Shown here: piece after piece, positions 1-8,433 of the stretch | Layout: each line of letters opens with the position of its first letter | Numbering within the stretch: position 1 is the stretch's first letter | Assembly (NCBI RefSeq): GCF_020103695.1 | Contig: NZ_JAHXBF010000022.1 | Coordinates: forward strand, 1-64,000 | Reading direction: 5' to 3' | From: Hyalangium versicolor | GTDB lineage: Bacteria; Myxococcota; Myxococcia; Myxococcales; Myxococcaceae | DNA: 64,000 nt | The notes under the pieces: model-generated | The model's database searches: none | The model's input: only the letters and a program-made list of their open reading frames with translations | Told to the model about the DNA's origin: nothing | Translations under genes and position numbers: made by a program

Positions 1-2
1 GC

Positions 3-671
3 AAGCCTCGCTTCGGGCTCGACTTGTCCACCGCCCTGGGGCCCTTCGACGTCTACGCCGAGGCCGCCTTCAAGAAGGGCTCCGATACGCCCCTGTACCG
101 GCTGCCCGAGGGCAAATCCATTCCAGAACTCATCGCGGAGCTCGATCCGCCACTCGACTCGCTGGACGACCTCAAGCGGCTGGGAGTGGAGAGCTACTAC
201 CCCACCGGCTTCACCCCTCAGGTCTCCGGCGGAGCCAACTACACGTTCGCCTACAGCGAGAGCGACAGCGCCACCATCGGCGTGGAGTACTTCTACAACT
301 CCACCGGCTACAACACCGCCATCGCCTACCCGTACCTGATTGCCCAGGGCGCCTTTCAGCCCTTCTACCTGGGCGAGCACTACGCAGCCCTCTATGGCGT
401 GCTGGCCGGCCCCGGCTCCTGGGACAAGACGTCCTTCGTGCTGTCCACCCTGGGCAACCTCTCCGACAAGACCTTCACCACCCGCCTGGACATCAGCCAC
501 CGCGCGCTCTCGTACCTGAGCATCGAGGGCTACGTGGCCGCCAACTACGGCAAGAAGGGCGGCGAGTTCCGCTTCGCCATCGACACTCCTCCCTTCCAAG
601 GTCCAGGCGGCGAGGCACTATGGCCCGCGCCCCTGTTCCAGGTGGGCGCGGGCCTGCGCATCAACCTCTGA
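3..671 (+). CDS. Outer-membrane beta-barrel protein, C-terminal part
   Basis: Only the last 222 codons are in the window; the frame is open at the left edge. The sequence has alternating aromatic and polar strands (for example GGANYTFAYSES and TFTTRLDISHRAL) and ends in a strand closing with LRINL, as bacterial outer-membrane barrels do. A transport or adhesion role cannot be assigned because the N-terminus is missing. Its stop codon directly abuts the stop codon of the convergent minus-strand SDR gene, with no spacer. Family identity is uncertain; only the barrel-like character is inferred. Confidence 0.6.
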   Translation, partial: KPRFGLDLSTALGPFDVYAEAAFKKGSDTPLYRLPEGKSIPELIAELDPPLDSLDDLKRLGVESYYPTGFTPQVSGGANYTFAYSESDSATIGVEYFYNSTGYNTAIAYPYLIAQGAFQPFYLGEHYAALYGVLAGPGSWDKTSFVLSTLGNLSDKTFTTRLDISHRALSYLSIEGYVAANYGKKGGEFRFAIDTPPFQGPGGEALWPAPLFQVGAGLRINL

Positions 672-1409
672 TCAGAAGCCGCGCATCCAGCCACCATCGA
701 TCGCGACGGACTGGCCGGTGATATAGGCCGCCTGCTCCGAGGCCAGGAACGTCACCAACGCTCCCAGTTCCTCGGGGCGGCCGAGCCTCCGCACGGGGAT
801 GCTCTGCGCGAGCTTCTCCTCATCGAGCTTGAACTCACGCAGCTTCTCCGTGGCGTGGAAGCCGGGCAGCACGGCATTGACGGTGATGCCGTACTCGCCC
901 ACCTCGTTGCTGACAGCCTTGGTGAGCCCCAGCAATCCGGACCGGATGCTGCTGGAGACCAGCATCCCGTTGATCGCCTCGCGAGACGAGACGGAGGTGA
1001 TGAGGATGATACGGCCCCACCGCTGCTCCTTCATGATCGGGATCGCCGTGCGGAGGCCCTCCACGGCCCCCATCCACAGGCCCTGGAAGCCCTCCTGCCA
1101 CTGCGCATCGGAGAGATCCGAGAAGTTTCCCGGGGGCGGGCCACCAGTGTTGTGAACGAGGATGTCCAAACCGCCAAACACCTCCTTCACCTTGTTGATC
1201 ACGCCCTGGGTCCCACCGGGCTTGGACAGGTCCGCGGCCACACCGAGCGCGGCGCCCATGTTCGCCGCGGCGGCGCGGATGCGCTCCTCGTTGCTCGAGC
1301 AGATCGCCACCCGAGCGCCTTCCTTGACCAACTCCGAAGCGACAGCAAACCCCAGCCCCCAGGAGGCTCCCAGCACGAGAGCCCGCTTACCCTTCAGGCC
1401 TAAATCCAT
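672..1409 (-). CDS. SDR-family oxidoreductase (BKR-like, atypical active site)
   Basis: A 245-residue short-chain dehydrogenase/reductase-like protein. The nucleotide-binding loop reads GASWGLG (residues 14-20), followed by NTGG near residue 87 in place of NNAG, and the usual C-terminal ending TGQSVAIDGGW. The catalytic YxxxK is absent: the equivalent stretch reads SSSIRSGLLGL. This fits the known SDR subgroup that resembles beta-ketoacyl reductases but lacks the normal tetrad. It is the last gene of the kynurenine operon, and its start overlaps the end of kmo by 23 bases. A role in tryptophan degradation is inferred from position only; the reaction is unknown. Confidence 0.8.
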   Translation of the reverse strand: MDLGLKGKRALVLGASWGLGFAVASELVKEGARVAICSSNEERIRAAAANMGAALGVAADLSKPGGTQGVINKVKEVFGGLDILVHNTGGPPPGNFSDLSDAQWQEGFQGLWMGAVEGLRTAIPIMKEQRWGRIILITSVSSREAINGMLVSSSIRSGLLGLTKAVSNEVGEYGITVNAVLPGFHATEKLREFKLDEEKLAQSIPVRRLGRPEELGALVTFLASEQAAYITGQSVAIDGGWMRGF

Positions 1410-2784
1410 CAGAGTGCTCCTCTAGAAAAGGAACGAGCCGCTCGCGAATCAAACGCGCGGCGCGCTCGAGATCCACATCCTCCGCGCGGGAGAGTCCCTC
1501 GGTCAGCTCGGACACAATCCCTCCGGCGATGCTTCCCACTTCGTAGGCCAGGCGATACGGCACCCGGCTGAAGCTCACCAGAGTATAGCGGCTGAGGAAC
1601 TGCCCCGGAAACGCGTTGAGGAGCACCTTCTCCACCTGCTTCTCCAACAAGAAGCGCGCGCTGGCGGTGCTGTCGCGCATCTCGATGAAGTTCTCCACGG
1701 CCATGTCGGCGATGGCGTCGGCGTTCGGCTTGCGCAGGCGGAAGAACTCGGAGAAGGCCTCTTCCCAGAGGGACTTACGCTCGAGCAGGCCGTCCAGCAC
1801 CCCACAGTCCTCGAAGCCGCAGTTCATCCCCTGGCCGAAGAACGGGACGATGGCATGCGCCGCGTCGCCCAGCACCAGGGCCCGGCTCCCAACGTGCCAG
1901 GGCCTGCTCTTCACCGTGATCATGGAACCCGTTGGGTTCTTGAAGAAATCGTGGGTGAGTTGGGGGATCAGCGCGAGGGCATCCGGGAACTGCTCCGCGA
2001 AGAAGGCGGAGAGCTTCGGGGGCGAATCCAGCGAGGCGAAGCTCACCGGGCCCTCGAAGGGCAGGAAGAGCGTGCAGGTGAAGCTGCCGTCCTCGTTCGG
2101 CAGCGCGATGAGCATGAACGAGCCGCGTGGCCAGATGTGGAGCGCGTGCTTCTCCATCTGGAAGGAGCCGCCCGGGCCCGCGGGGATGGTGAGCTCCTTG
2201 TAGCCGTGACTGAGCAGGTCCTGGGTAGAGCCATGCTCCGGCTGCCGCATCATCTCCTGCCGCACCGCCGAACCCGCGCCGTCCGCTCCGAGCAGCACGG
2301 AGGCGCGCTCCTCGCGGGTGACCCCGCTTGCCTCGTCGTGAACGGTGAGCAGAGCCGACTCGAAGTCCACGTGCTGGATGCGCTGCTTGAAGCGGATGCG
2401 CACCCGGCCAGTAGCCTCGGCGTGCGTCATGAGGAACTTGTTCAGCCACGCGCGCGAGATGCTGTTGATGTGCTGCGAGTCATCCTTGCCATAGGGCTGC
2501 AGCGTGAGCGTGCCGGACAGCGGGTGGATCATCCGTCCGCGCATGGGGATGGCGTGCCGCCGAGCCTCCTCCTCCAAGCCCACCTGCCGGAGCGCGTGCA
2601 GCCCTCGTGTGGAAATGGCCAGGTTGATGGAGCGCCCGGCGTCCACCGACTCGCTCCGCATGTCCGGGCGACGCTCGAGCACCTCCACCTGGAAGCCGCG
2701 GCGGGCCAGGAAGATGGACATCAGCGAGCCCACCAGGCCCGCGCCGGCCACGGTGATGGGCTCGGTCCGATCAATCTCGCGCAT
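1387..2784 (-). CDS. kmo: Kynurenine 3-monooxygenase
   Basis: A 465-residue FAD-dependent hydroxylase that uses NADPH and O2 to convert L-kynurenine to 3-hydroxykynurenine. The N-terminus carries the dinucleotide fold with AGAGLVGS (residues 13-20). The second FAD motif, LVLGDAAHAIVPFFGQGMNCGFED, is characteristic of this family. Length matches bacterial KMO. The start overlaps the end of kynU by 14 bases, so translation is probably coupled. Assignment is supported by the neighbours: kynureninase, 3-hydroxyanthranilate dioxygenase and ACMS decarboxylase lie in the same operon. Confidence 0.93.
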   Translation of the reverse strand: MREIDRTEPITVAGAGLVGSLMSIFLARRGFQVEVLERRPDMRSESVDAGRSINLAISTRGLHALRQVGLEEEARRHAIPMRGRMIHPLSGTLTLQPYGKDDSQHINSISRAWLNKFLMTHAEATGRVRIRFKQRIQHVDFESALLTVHDEASGVTREERASVLLGADGAGSAVRQEMMRQPEHGSTQDLLSHGYKELTIPAGPGGSFQMEKHALHIWPRGSFMLIALPNEDGSFTCTLFLPFEGPVSFASLDSPPKLSAFFAEQFPDALALIPQLTHDFFKNPTGSMITVKSRPWHVGSRALVLGDAAHAIVPFFGQGMNCGFEDCGVLDGLLERKSLWEEAFSEFFRLRKPNADAIADMAVENFIEMRDSTASARFLLEKQVEKVLLNAFPGQFLSRYTLVSFSRVPYRLAYEVGSIAGGIVSELTEGLSRAEDVDLERAARLIRERLVPFLEEHSDGFRPEG

Positions 2785-4057
2785 GGCTCTCGAGGATCCT
2801 CACGAAGCGGTAGACATCGAGGAAGCTGCAGTACAGCGGCGCGGGAGCGGCGCGGATGACGTCCGGCTCCCGGAAGTCACAGTAGACGCCCGCCTCCGCG
2901 AGCCGCGAGAGCAGGCGCCGGGGCTCCTTGGTGAAACGCAGCGAGAGCTGGGTGCCGCGCTCCTTCATGTCCCGAGGCGTGACGATCTGGACGACGCCTT
3001 GGGGCAACCTGTCGAGCAGGAACTCCAGGTAGCTGGTGAGCAGGTCTCCCTTGAGGCGAAGCGCGGGCATCGTCGCCTGATCGAACAGCTCCATGGAGGC
3101 GCGCAACGCCGCGAGTTGGAGGATGGGCGGGTTGGAGAGTTGCCACCCTTCGGCGCCCGGCAACGGCACGAAGTGAGACCCCATCTCGAAGCGCGTGGCC
3201 TTGTCGTGACCCCACCAGCCCTCGAAGCGAGGAATGCCCGGCATGTGGGCATGGCGCTCGTGAACGAAGACGCCACCCAGCGTGCCAGGACCTCCGTTGA
3301 GGTACTTGTACGAGCACCACACGGCGAAGTCCGGCCCGTCGTCATGCAGGGACAACCGCAGATTGCCGGCCCCGTGCGCCAGATCGAACCCCACCCGGCA
3401 GCCTCGCTCGTGCGCGGCGCGGGTGATGGCCTTCATGTCGAAGGCCTGGCCAGTGAGATAGTTCACGTTGCCCAGCAGCACGAGGGAGATCTCGGAGCCA
3501 CGCCGATCGATGGTGTCGAGGATGTCCTCCAGTCGCAGCGTGTCCTCGCCGAAGCGGGGCTCCAGGCGAATGATGGCCTCGTTGGGATCGTAGCCATGGA
3601 AGCGCGCCTGCGAGGCCACCGCGTACTGATCCGAGGGAAAGGCACCGCCCTCGATGAGGATGCGGAAGCGCTCGCGGGTGGGCCGGTAGAAGGACACCAT
3701 CATCAGGTGGAGGTTCACCGAGAGGGTGTTCATCACCACCACCTCGAGCGGCAGCGCTCCCACCAGACGGGCCGTCTGTTCGGTCAAGGCCTCGTGGTAC
3801 GGAAGCCACGGATGGCGAGCGTGGAAGTGGCCCTCGACGCCCAGGCGCTCCCAGTCCTCCAGTTCCTCCAAGACATACTGCTTCGCCCTGCGAGGCTGCA
3901 GCCCGAGCGAGTTGCCCACGAGATAGATGACGGGCTCACCATCCGGGCGGCGGGGGAAGAGGAACTCGTCGCGGAAGTGGCGCAGGGAGTCCTCCGCATC
4001 CATGCGTCGGGCGAAGGCCTCGCCCTCCTCGAAGTGCACCGAGCCAGGTTGCATCAT
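2771..4057 (-). CDS. kynU: Kynureninase
   Basis: A 428-residue PLP enzyme of fold type I that cleaves 3-hydroxykynurenine to 3-hydroxyanthranilate and alanine. Visible motifs are the phosphate-binding MNTLSVNLHLMM region, FDLAHGAGN (cofactor aspartate), and CSYKYLNGGPG with the Schiff-base lysine at about residue 251. The frame is open a further 17 codons upstream. The ATG at 4057 is chosen because it forms an ATGA overlap with the stop of the ACMSD gene and gives the usual family length. Confidence 0.94.
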   Translation of the reverse strand: MMQPGSVHFEEGEAFARRMDAEDSLRHFRDEFLFPRRPDGEPVIYLVGNSLGLQPRRAKQYVLEELEDWERLGVEGHFHARHPWLPYHEALTEQTARLVGALPLEVVVMNTLSVNLHLMMVSFYRPTRERFRILIEGGAFPSDQYAVASQARFHGYDPNEAIIRLEPRFGEDTLRLEDILDTIDRRGSEISLVLLGNVNYLTGQAFDMKAITRAAHERGCRVGFDLAHGAGNLRLSLHDDGPDFAVWCSYKYLNGGPGTLGGVFVHERHAHMPGIPRFEGWWGHDKATRFEMGSHFVPLPGAEGWQLSNPPILQLAALRASMELFDQATMPALRLKGDLLTSYLEFLLDRLPQGVVQIVTPRDMKERGTQLSLRFTKEPRRLLSRLAEAGVYCDFREPDVIRAAPAPLYCSFLDVYRFVRILESHARD

Positions 4058-5070
4058 GAAGTGAAGTCCTCTCGCGAGCGACCGAGCCACTCGAGCGCGT
4101 TGCGCCACAAGAGGCGCTCGCGGATGGAAGGGTCCACATCGGACAGGGATTCGATCAGCGTGCCCGGGCGGTCCTCTCCGAGGGGGAACGGATAGTCGCT
4201 GCCGAGCGCCACCTTCTCCGAGCCGAACAGCTTGACGATGAAGCGCAGCGTGTCGGCGTCATGGACGAGCGAGTCCACCCAGAACCGCCCCAGGTAGTCG
4301 CGCGGAGGCACCTTGTTGTCCACGGCGACAAGATCCGGCCGGGCATCGAAGCCGTGCTGGATGCGACCGAACGTGCCAGGAAAGGCACCGCCGCCATGGG
4401 CGAAGGCGAGCCGCAGCTTGGGCAACCGCTCCAGCGTGCCGGAGAAGAGGAGCGTGGAGATGGCAATGGCCACCTCGGCGGGCATGCCTACGAGCCAGGG
4501 CATCCAGTACTTCTCCAGCCGCGCCCCACCGAGCATGTCCCACGGATGGACGAACACGGCCGCGCCCAACTGCGCGGAGGCCTCGAAGAACGGAAAGAGC
4601 GCCGGATCGCCCAGATTGATGCCGTTGACGTGCGAGCCGATCTGCACACCCGCCATCCCCAGCTCGCGCACGCAGCGCTCCAGCTCGCGCACGGCCAGAT
4701 CGACGCTCTGGAGGGGCACGGTCCCCAATCCGGCGAAGCGGCGGGGGCTCTGGCGCACCACCGAGGCCAGGTGATCATTGAGGAAGCGGGACAGGTCCAA
4801 CCCGTGCTCGGGCTTCGTCCAGTAGCTGAACATCACTGGCACGGTGGAGAGTACCTGGACGGAGACTCCCGCCGCATCGCACTCATTCAGGCGCAGCTCC
4901 GGGTCCCAGCAGTTGCTCTCGATCTCCCGGAAGAACTTCCCATCGTCCCGCATCATCCGGGCACGGCACGGGGCATGGTGCTCCAGGGTGATGAAGCCAC
5001 CGTAGCCATAGCGCTCGGCGAAGCGGGGCAGCTCGGCCGGGAGCAGGTGCGTGTGGATGTCGATCTTCAC
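4054..5070 (-). CDS. acmsd: 2-amino-3-carboxymuconate-6-semialdehyde decarboxylase
   Basis: A 338-residue amidohydrolase-superfamily enzyme that decarboxylates 2-amino-3-carboxymuconate-6-semialdehyde, diverting it from quinolinate and NAD synthesis into catabolism. The N-terminus shows the metal-binding IDIHTHLLP (His6, His8), then VFVHPWDMLGG (a further metal-site His) and ALGSDYPFPLGE (metal Asp). The start is taken as GTG at 5070, which overlaps the stop of the dioxygenase gene as GTGA. The longer ATG start at 5103 would add 11 residues and intrude into that gene. Confidence 0.94.
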   Translation of the reverse strand: MKIDIHTHLLPAELPRFAERYGYGGFITLEHHAPCRARMMRDDGKFFREIESNCWDPELRLNECDAAGVSVQVLSTVPVMFSYWTKPEHGLDLSRFLNDHLASVVRQSPRRFAGLGTVPLQSVDLAVRELERCVRELGMAGVQIGSHVNGINLGDPALFPFFEASAQLGAAVFVHPWDMLGGARLEKYWMPWLVGMPAEVAIAISTLLFSGTLERLPKLRLAFAHGGGAFPGTFGRIQHGFDARPDLVAVDNKVPPRDYLGRFWVDSLVHDADTLRFIVKLFGSEKVALGSDYPFPLGEDRPGTLIESLSDVDPSIRERLLWRNALEWLGRSREDFTS

Positions 5071-5588
5071 TTGCCCCCGCCCCGCGTCATCTGGAAGCCG
5101 CACTGCTTGCAGGTGCAGTGCGCGGGGTTCCCGTAGAAGCGGTCGAACACCGGCGGCAACTGGGTGACGATGTTGGAGACGTGGAGGAACTCCTCGTACA
5201 GCTTGTCATTGCACTTCGGGCAGTACCACGCGAAGCCGTCCAACTCGTGGCCCTGGCGCTTGCGCTCGATGACGAGCCCCACGGTGCCCGCGGGCCGCTG
5301 CGGCGAGTGCGGCACCTTGGGCGGCAGCAGGAAGATGTCTCCCTCGCGGATGGGAAGATCGCGCGGCTTGCCGTCCTCGATGATGCGCAGGTTGATGTCG
5401 CCCTCGAGCTGGTAGAAGAACTCCTCGCTCTCGTCGATGTGGAAGTCGGTGCGCGAGTTGGGCCCGCCCACCACCATCACGATGAACTCCCGGTCCTGCC
5501 ACACCAGCTGGTTGCCCACGGGCGGCTTGAGCAGGTGCCGATGCTCATCGATCCACTTCTTGAAGTTGAAGGGGGGCATGACGGCCAT
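5067..5588 (-). CDS. haao: 3-hydroxyanthranilate 3,4-dioxygenase
   Basis: A 173-residue cupin that ring-opens 3-hydroxyanthranilate with O2 to aminocarboxymuconate semialdehyde. The expected iron ligands are His50 and Glu56 in FHIDESEEFFY and His94 in PPKVPHSPQRP. The C-terminus carries the rubredoxin-like metal site of bacterial enzymes: CPKC (Cys123, Cys126) and CTCKQC (Cys160, Cys163). Its start lies three bases after the stop of the RidA-type gene, inside the same operon. Confidence 0.95.
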   Translation of the reverse strand: MAVMPPFNFKKWIDEHRHLLKPPVGNQLVWQDREFIVMVVGGPNSRTDFHIDESEEFFYQLEGDINLRIIEDGKPRDLPIREGDIFLLPPKVPHSPQRPAGTVGLVIERKRQGHELDGFAWYCPKCNDKLYEEFLHVSNIVTQLPPVFDRFYGNPAHCTCKQCGFQMTRGGGK

Positions 5589-5591
5589 GAC

Positions 5592-6017
5592 TCAGTCTCC
5601 GATGGTGGCGATGCACTTCAGCTCGATGGCGATGGGCGTGGGCAAGGCGTTGATCTCCAGCGTGGTGCGGCAGGGAGGGTTGTCCTTGAAGTACTCGGCC
5701 CAGAGCTGGTTGTAGCGGGGGAAGTCCGCCTTCATGTTGGTGAGGTAGACGGTGACGTCCACCAGCCTGTCCCACGACGAGCCCGCCTCCTCGAGGATGT
5801 AGCGCACGTTGCGGAACACCGAGTGGCACTGCGCCTCGATGTCGTAGGAGACGATGTTGCCCTGGGCGTCCAGCTCCACGCCGGGGATCTTCTTGGACCC
5901 GCGCTCGCGAGGCCCCACGCCCGAGAGGAACAACAGGTTGCCCACGCGGCGAGCGTGGGGATAGAGGCCCACCGGTTCGGGGGCCCGCTTCGACTCGATT
6001 CGCTCTTCCTGACTCAT
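5592..6017 (-). CDS. amnD: RidA-family protein, probable 2-aminomuconate deaminase
   Basis: A 141-residue RidA/YjgF-family protein. Typical signatures are VGNLLFLSGVGP near the start, VTVYLTNMKADFPRYN in the middle and PPCRTTLEINALPTPIAIEL at the end, with the conserved Arg. In bacterial 2-aminophenol and 2-nitrobenzoate pathways the 2-aminomuconate deaminase belongs to this family. Here it sits between the semialdehyde dehydrogenase and the 3-hydroxyanthranilate dioxygenase, so conversion of 2-aminomuconate to 4-oxalocrotonate is the likely role. The ATG at 6017 overlaps the ALDH stop as ATGA; the frame extends further upstream inside the ALDH gene. The specific function is inferred from context. 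Confidence 0.85.
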   Translation of the reverse strand: MSQEERIESKRAPEPVGLYPHARRVGNLLFLSGVGPRERGSKKIPGVELDAQGNIVSYDIEAQCHSVFRNVRYILEEAGSSWDRLVDVTVYLTNMKADFPRYNQLWAEYFKDNPPCRTTLEINALPTPIAIELKCIATIGD

Positions 6018-7456
6018 AGCTTGATGCACACGTTCTTGGGCTCGGTGAAGAAGCGCAGGGCATCGAGGCCGCCCTCGCGTCCCACTCCCGAGTCCTTCAC
6101 GCCTCCGAAGGGCGTGCGCAGATCCCGGAGCATCCAGCAGTTGACCCAGACGATCCCGCTGTGAAGCTGCGCGGCGAAGCGGTGGGCGCGGCTGAGGTCC
6201 TTCGTCCAGACGCTGGCGGCCAGGCCGTAGTTGGTGGAGTTGGCCCAAGCAAGCACCTCGTCCTCGTGCTCGAAGGCTGTGAGGGTGGCCACGGGGCCGA
6301 AGATCTCCTCCTGGTTGGTGCGGCACTCGGGCCCGAGCCCCTCCACGAGGGTGGGCTCCACGAACCAGCCATTGCGGCACCGGCCCTCGAGCTTCGCGGG
6401 GGCACCGCCGGTGAGGATGCGGCCTCCCTCCTTGCGGGCGATCTCGATGTAGCTCATCACCTTGTCGAAGTGCTGATGGGACACGAGCGCGCCTTGCTCC
6501 GTCTTGGGGTCGAGCGGATCGCCAACCTTGAGCGCGCGCGTGCGAGCCACGAGCGCCTCCTTGAAGCGCTCATAGATGGAGTTCTGGACGAAGATGCGCG
6601 GGCCGCACAGGCAGATCTGCCCCTGGTTGGCGAAGGACGAACGCACCGTGGTGGCGAGCGCCTCGTCGAAGTCGCAGTCAGCGAAGATGACGTTGGGGTT
6701 CTTGCCACCCATCTCCAGGGAGATCTTCTTGAAGAGGGGCGCGGCGGTGCGGGCAATCTCCGCGCCGACGCGGGTGCTCCCGGTGAAGGAGATGGCACGA
6801 ACCTCTGGGTGGCGGCTCATGGCGGCGCCGACCTTGGGGCCCAGGCCATGGACGATGTTGAGCACGCCCGGGGGAAGCCCCACCTCGCGGCACACCTGCG
6901 CGAGCAGGAAGGCCGTCATGGGAGTGACTTCCGAAGGCTTGGCCACCACGCAGTTCCCCATGACGAGCGCGGGAGCCAACTTCCAGGTGAGCAGATAGAG
7001 CGGCAGGTTCCAGGGCGAGATGCAGCCGACGACGCCCAGCGGCGAGCGCAGGGTGTAGTTGAGCGCCACGGAGTCGGTGGCATGGGCCTCGCTGGAGAAC
7101 TGGGTGACGGCGTCCGCGAAAAAATCAAAGTTGAGGATGCTGCGCGGGATGTCGACGGTGGAGGCCACCGAGAGCGGCTTGCCGGTGTCGATAGACTCGG
7201 CGCGAGCGAACTCTTCCAGGCGAGCGCGGATGGCGTCCGCGATGCGGCGCACCATGCGGGAGCGGTCGGCCGCGGGGGTAGCGGACCAGGAGGGGAACGC
7301 GCGGTGGGCCGCCTCGACAGCGCGCCAGACATCGGTCTCGTCCGAATCGGGGACGTGGGCGTAGACCTCGGCGGTGGCGGGCTCGGGCTTGTCCAGCCAC
7401 TTGTGGGCGTTGGGCTCTACCAGCTCCCCCCCGATGTAATTGAGGACCTTGTGCAT
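6014..7456 (-). CDS. amnC: 2-aminomuconate-6-semialdehyde dehydrogenase
   Basis: A 480-residue NAD-dependent aldehyde dehydrogenase and the first gene of the operon. It shows SPWNLPLY (oxyanion Asn150), FTGSTRVG, LEMGGKNPN with the general base Glu248, NQGQICLCG with the nucleophile Cys282, and EEIFGPV. The context (ACMSD and 2-aminomuconate deaminase downstream) makes 2-aminomuconic semialdehyde the likely substrate, oxidised to 2-aminomuconate; closely related 2-hydroxymuconic semialdehyde dehydrogenases cannot be told apart by eye. The start at ATG 7456 is preceded by a strong AGAGGAGG ribosome-binding site 8 bases upstream. The open frame continues upstream without a credible start. Confidence 0.92.
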   Translation of the reverse strand: MHKVLNYIGGELVEPNAHKWLDKPEPATAEVYAHVPDSDETDVWRAVEAAHRAFPSWSATPAADRSRMVRRIADAIRARLEEFARAESIDTGKPLSVASTVDIPRSILNFDFFADAVTQFSSEAHATDSVALNYTLRSPLGVVGCISPWNLPLYLLTWKLAPALVMGNCVVAKPSEVTPMTAFLLAQVCREVGLPPGVLNIVHGLGPKVGAAMSRHPEVRAISFTGSTRVGAEIARTAAPLFKKISLEMGGKNPNVIFADCDFDEALATTVRSSFANQGQICLCGPRIFVQNSIYERFKEALVARTRALKVGDPLDPKTEQGALVSHQHFDKVMSYIEIARKEGGRILTGGAPAKLEGRCRNGWFVEPTLVEGLGPECRTNQEEIFGPVATLTAFEHEDEVLAWANSTNYGLAASVWTKDLSRAHRFAAQLHSGIVWVNCWMLRDLRTPFGGVKDSGVGREGGLDALRFFTEPKNVCIKL

Positions 7457-7617
7457 GGCGGATTCCTCCTCTGGCAGACGGGCGCCGGAATAGCACGGGG
7501 GCAAGGACCGGGTCACGGCTCTGCCGCTCTGGATTTCACATAGGAAGCAGAAGCCGCTTGCGCTGTGCGTCGAGGTCCTTCGAAGCTCGGCCGCCCTGCA
7601 TCGCGGGGAGCAAGCAC
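7457..7617. promoter_or_regulatory. Divergent promoter region, kynurenine operon and amnE
   Basis: These 161 bases separate the first gene of the minus-strand kynurenine operon from the plus-strand 4-oxalocrotonate decarboxylase gene. Both must be transcribed from here, since the flanking genes otherwise point away. A clear AGGAGG lies just upstream of the ALDH start, and a GGGGAG seven bases before the ATG at 7618. I see no convincing sigma-70 boxes or operator palindrome, so shared control is inferred only from the arrangement. Confidence 0.5.
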
Positions 7618-8409
7618 ATGACAATGACGCCACGGAATCATGAGGAGTTGGCCCGGCTGCTGGATCAAGCGCGGCTGGAGGCACGGGAGGTCCCTCCGCT
7701 CACACGGACGCACGCGGAGCTCCCGCTGACGGACGCCTACGCGATCCAGGCCGAGGGGATCCGCCTGCGCACCGCGCGGGGCGAGCGGGTGGTGGGCCTG
7801 AAGATGGGGCTGACATCCGAGGCCAAGCGCAAGCAGATGAACCTGGACTCGCCGGTGTACGGAGTGCTCACGGACCGGATGCAGGTCCAGGCGGGAGGCG
7901 TGTTCCGGCTGCAGGGCTTCATCCACCCGAAGATCGAGCCGGAGATCGCCTTCCGCACCTCGCGCGAGCTGCGCGGGAAGATTTCGCGAGAGGAGGCGCT
8001 GGACGCGTGCTCCAGCGCGATGGCGGCGATGGAGATCCTCGACTCGCGCTACGTGGACTTCAAATACTTCTCCCTGCCGGACGTGGTGGCGGACAACTCG
8101 TCCTCGTCCATGTTCGTGCTGAGCACCACCGAGCGCCCACCTCGGGAGCTGGACCTGCTGCGGCTCCCGATGTCGATGGAGGTGAACGGAGAGGTGGTGC
8201 AGTCGGCGCTCTCCAACGCCATCTCGGGAGACCCAGTGCTGTCGGTGGTGCAGTTGTGTGAGCTGCTCGACCGACGCGGTGAGTCATTGCCCGCGGGGAG
8301 CATCGTGCTGGCGGGAGCCGCCACCGTGGCCCACATGATGAAGCCGGGAGATCAGGTCCGGCTCACCGTGGACGGATTGGGGAGCGTGTCGATCTCCGTG
8401 GCGGCTTGA
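7618..8409 (+). CDS. amnE: 2-oxo-3-hexenedioate (4-oxalocrotonate) decarboxylase
   Basis: A 263-residue member of the fumarylacetoacetate hydrolase-like hydratase/decarboxylase family (DmpH/MhpD type). Characteristic stretches are VGLKMGLTSEAKRKQMN, a metal-site region PKIEPEIAF, and AAMEILDSRYVDFKY. It decarboxylates 4-oxalocrotonate, the product of 2-aminomuconate deaminase, to 2-oxopent-4-enoate; the hydratase paralog is the main alternative. The ATG at 7618 has a GGGGAG seven bases upstream. The gene is divergent from the kynurenine operon and supplies its next step. The following hydratase and aldolase are not in the window. Confidence 0.88.
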   Translation: MTMTPRNHEELARLLDQARLEAREVPPLTRTHAELPLTDAYAIQAEGIRLRTARGERVVGLKMGLTSEAKRKQMNLDSPVYGVLTDRMQVQAGGVFRLQGFIHPKIEPEIAFRTSRELRGKISREEALDACSSAMAAMEILDSRYVDFKYFSLPDVVADNSSSSMFVLSTTERPPRELDLLRLPMSMEVNGEVVQSALSNAISGDPVLSVVQLCELLDRRGESLPAGSIVLAGAATVAHMMKPGDQVRLTVDGLGSVSISVAA

Positions 8410-8433
8410 AGGCAAGCTGCCGGGACGCGGGCC

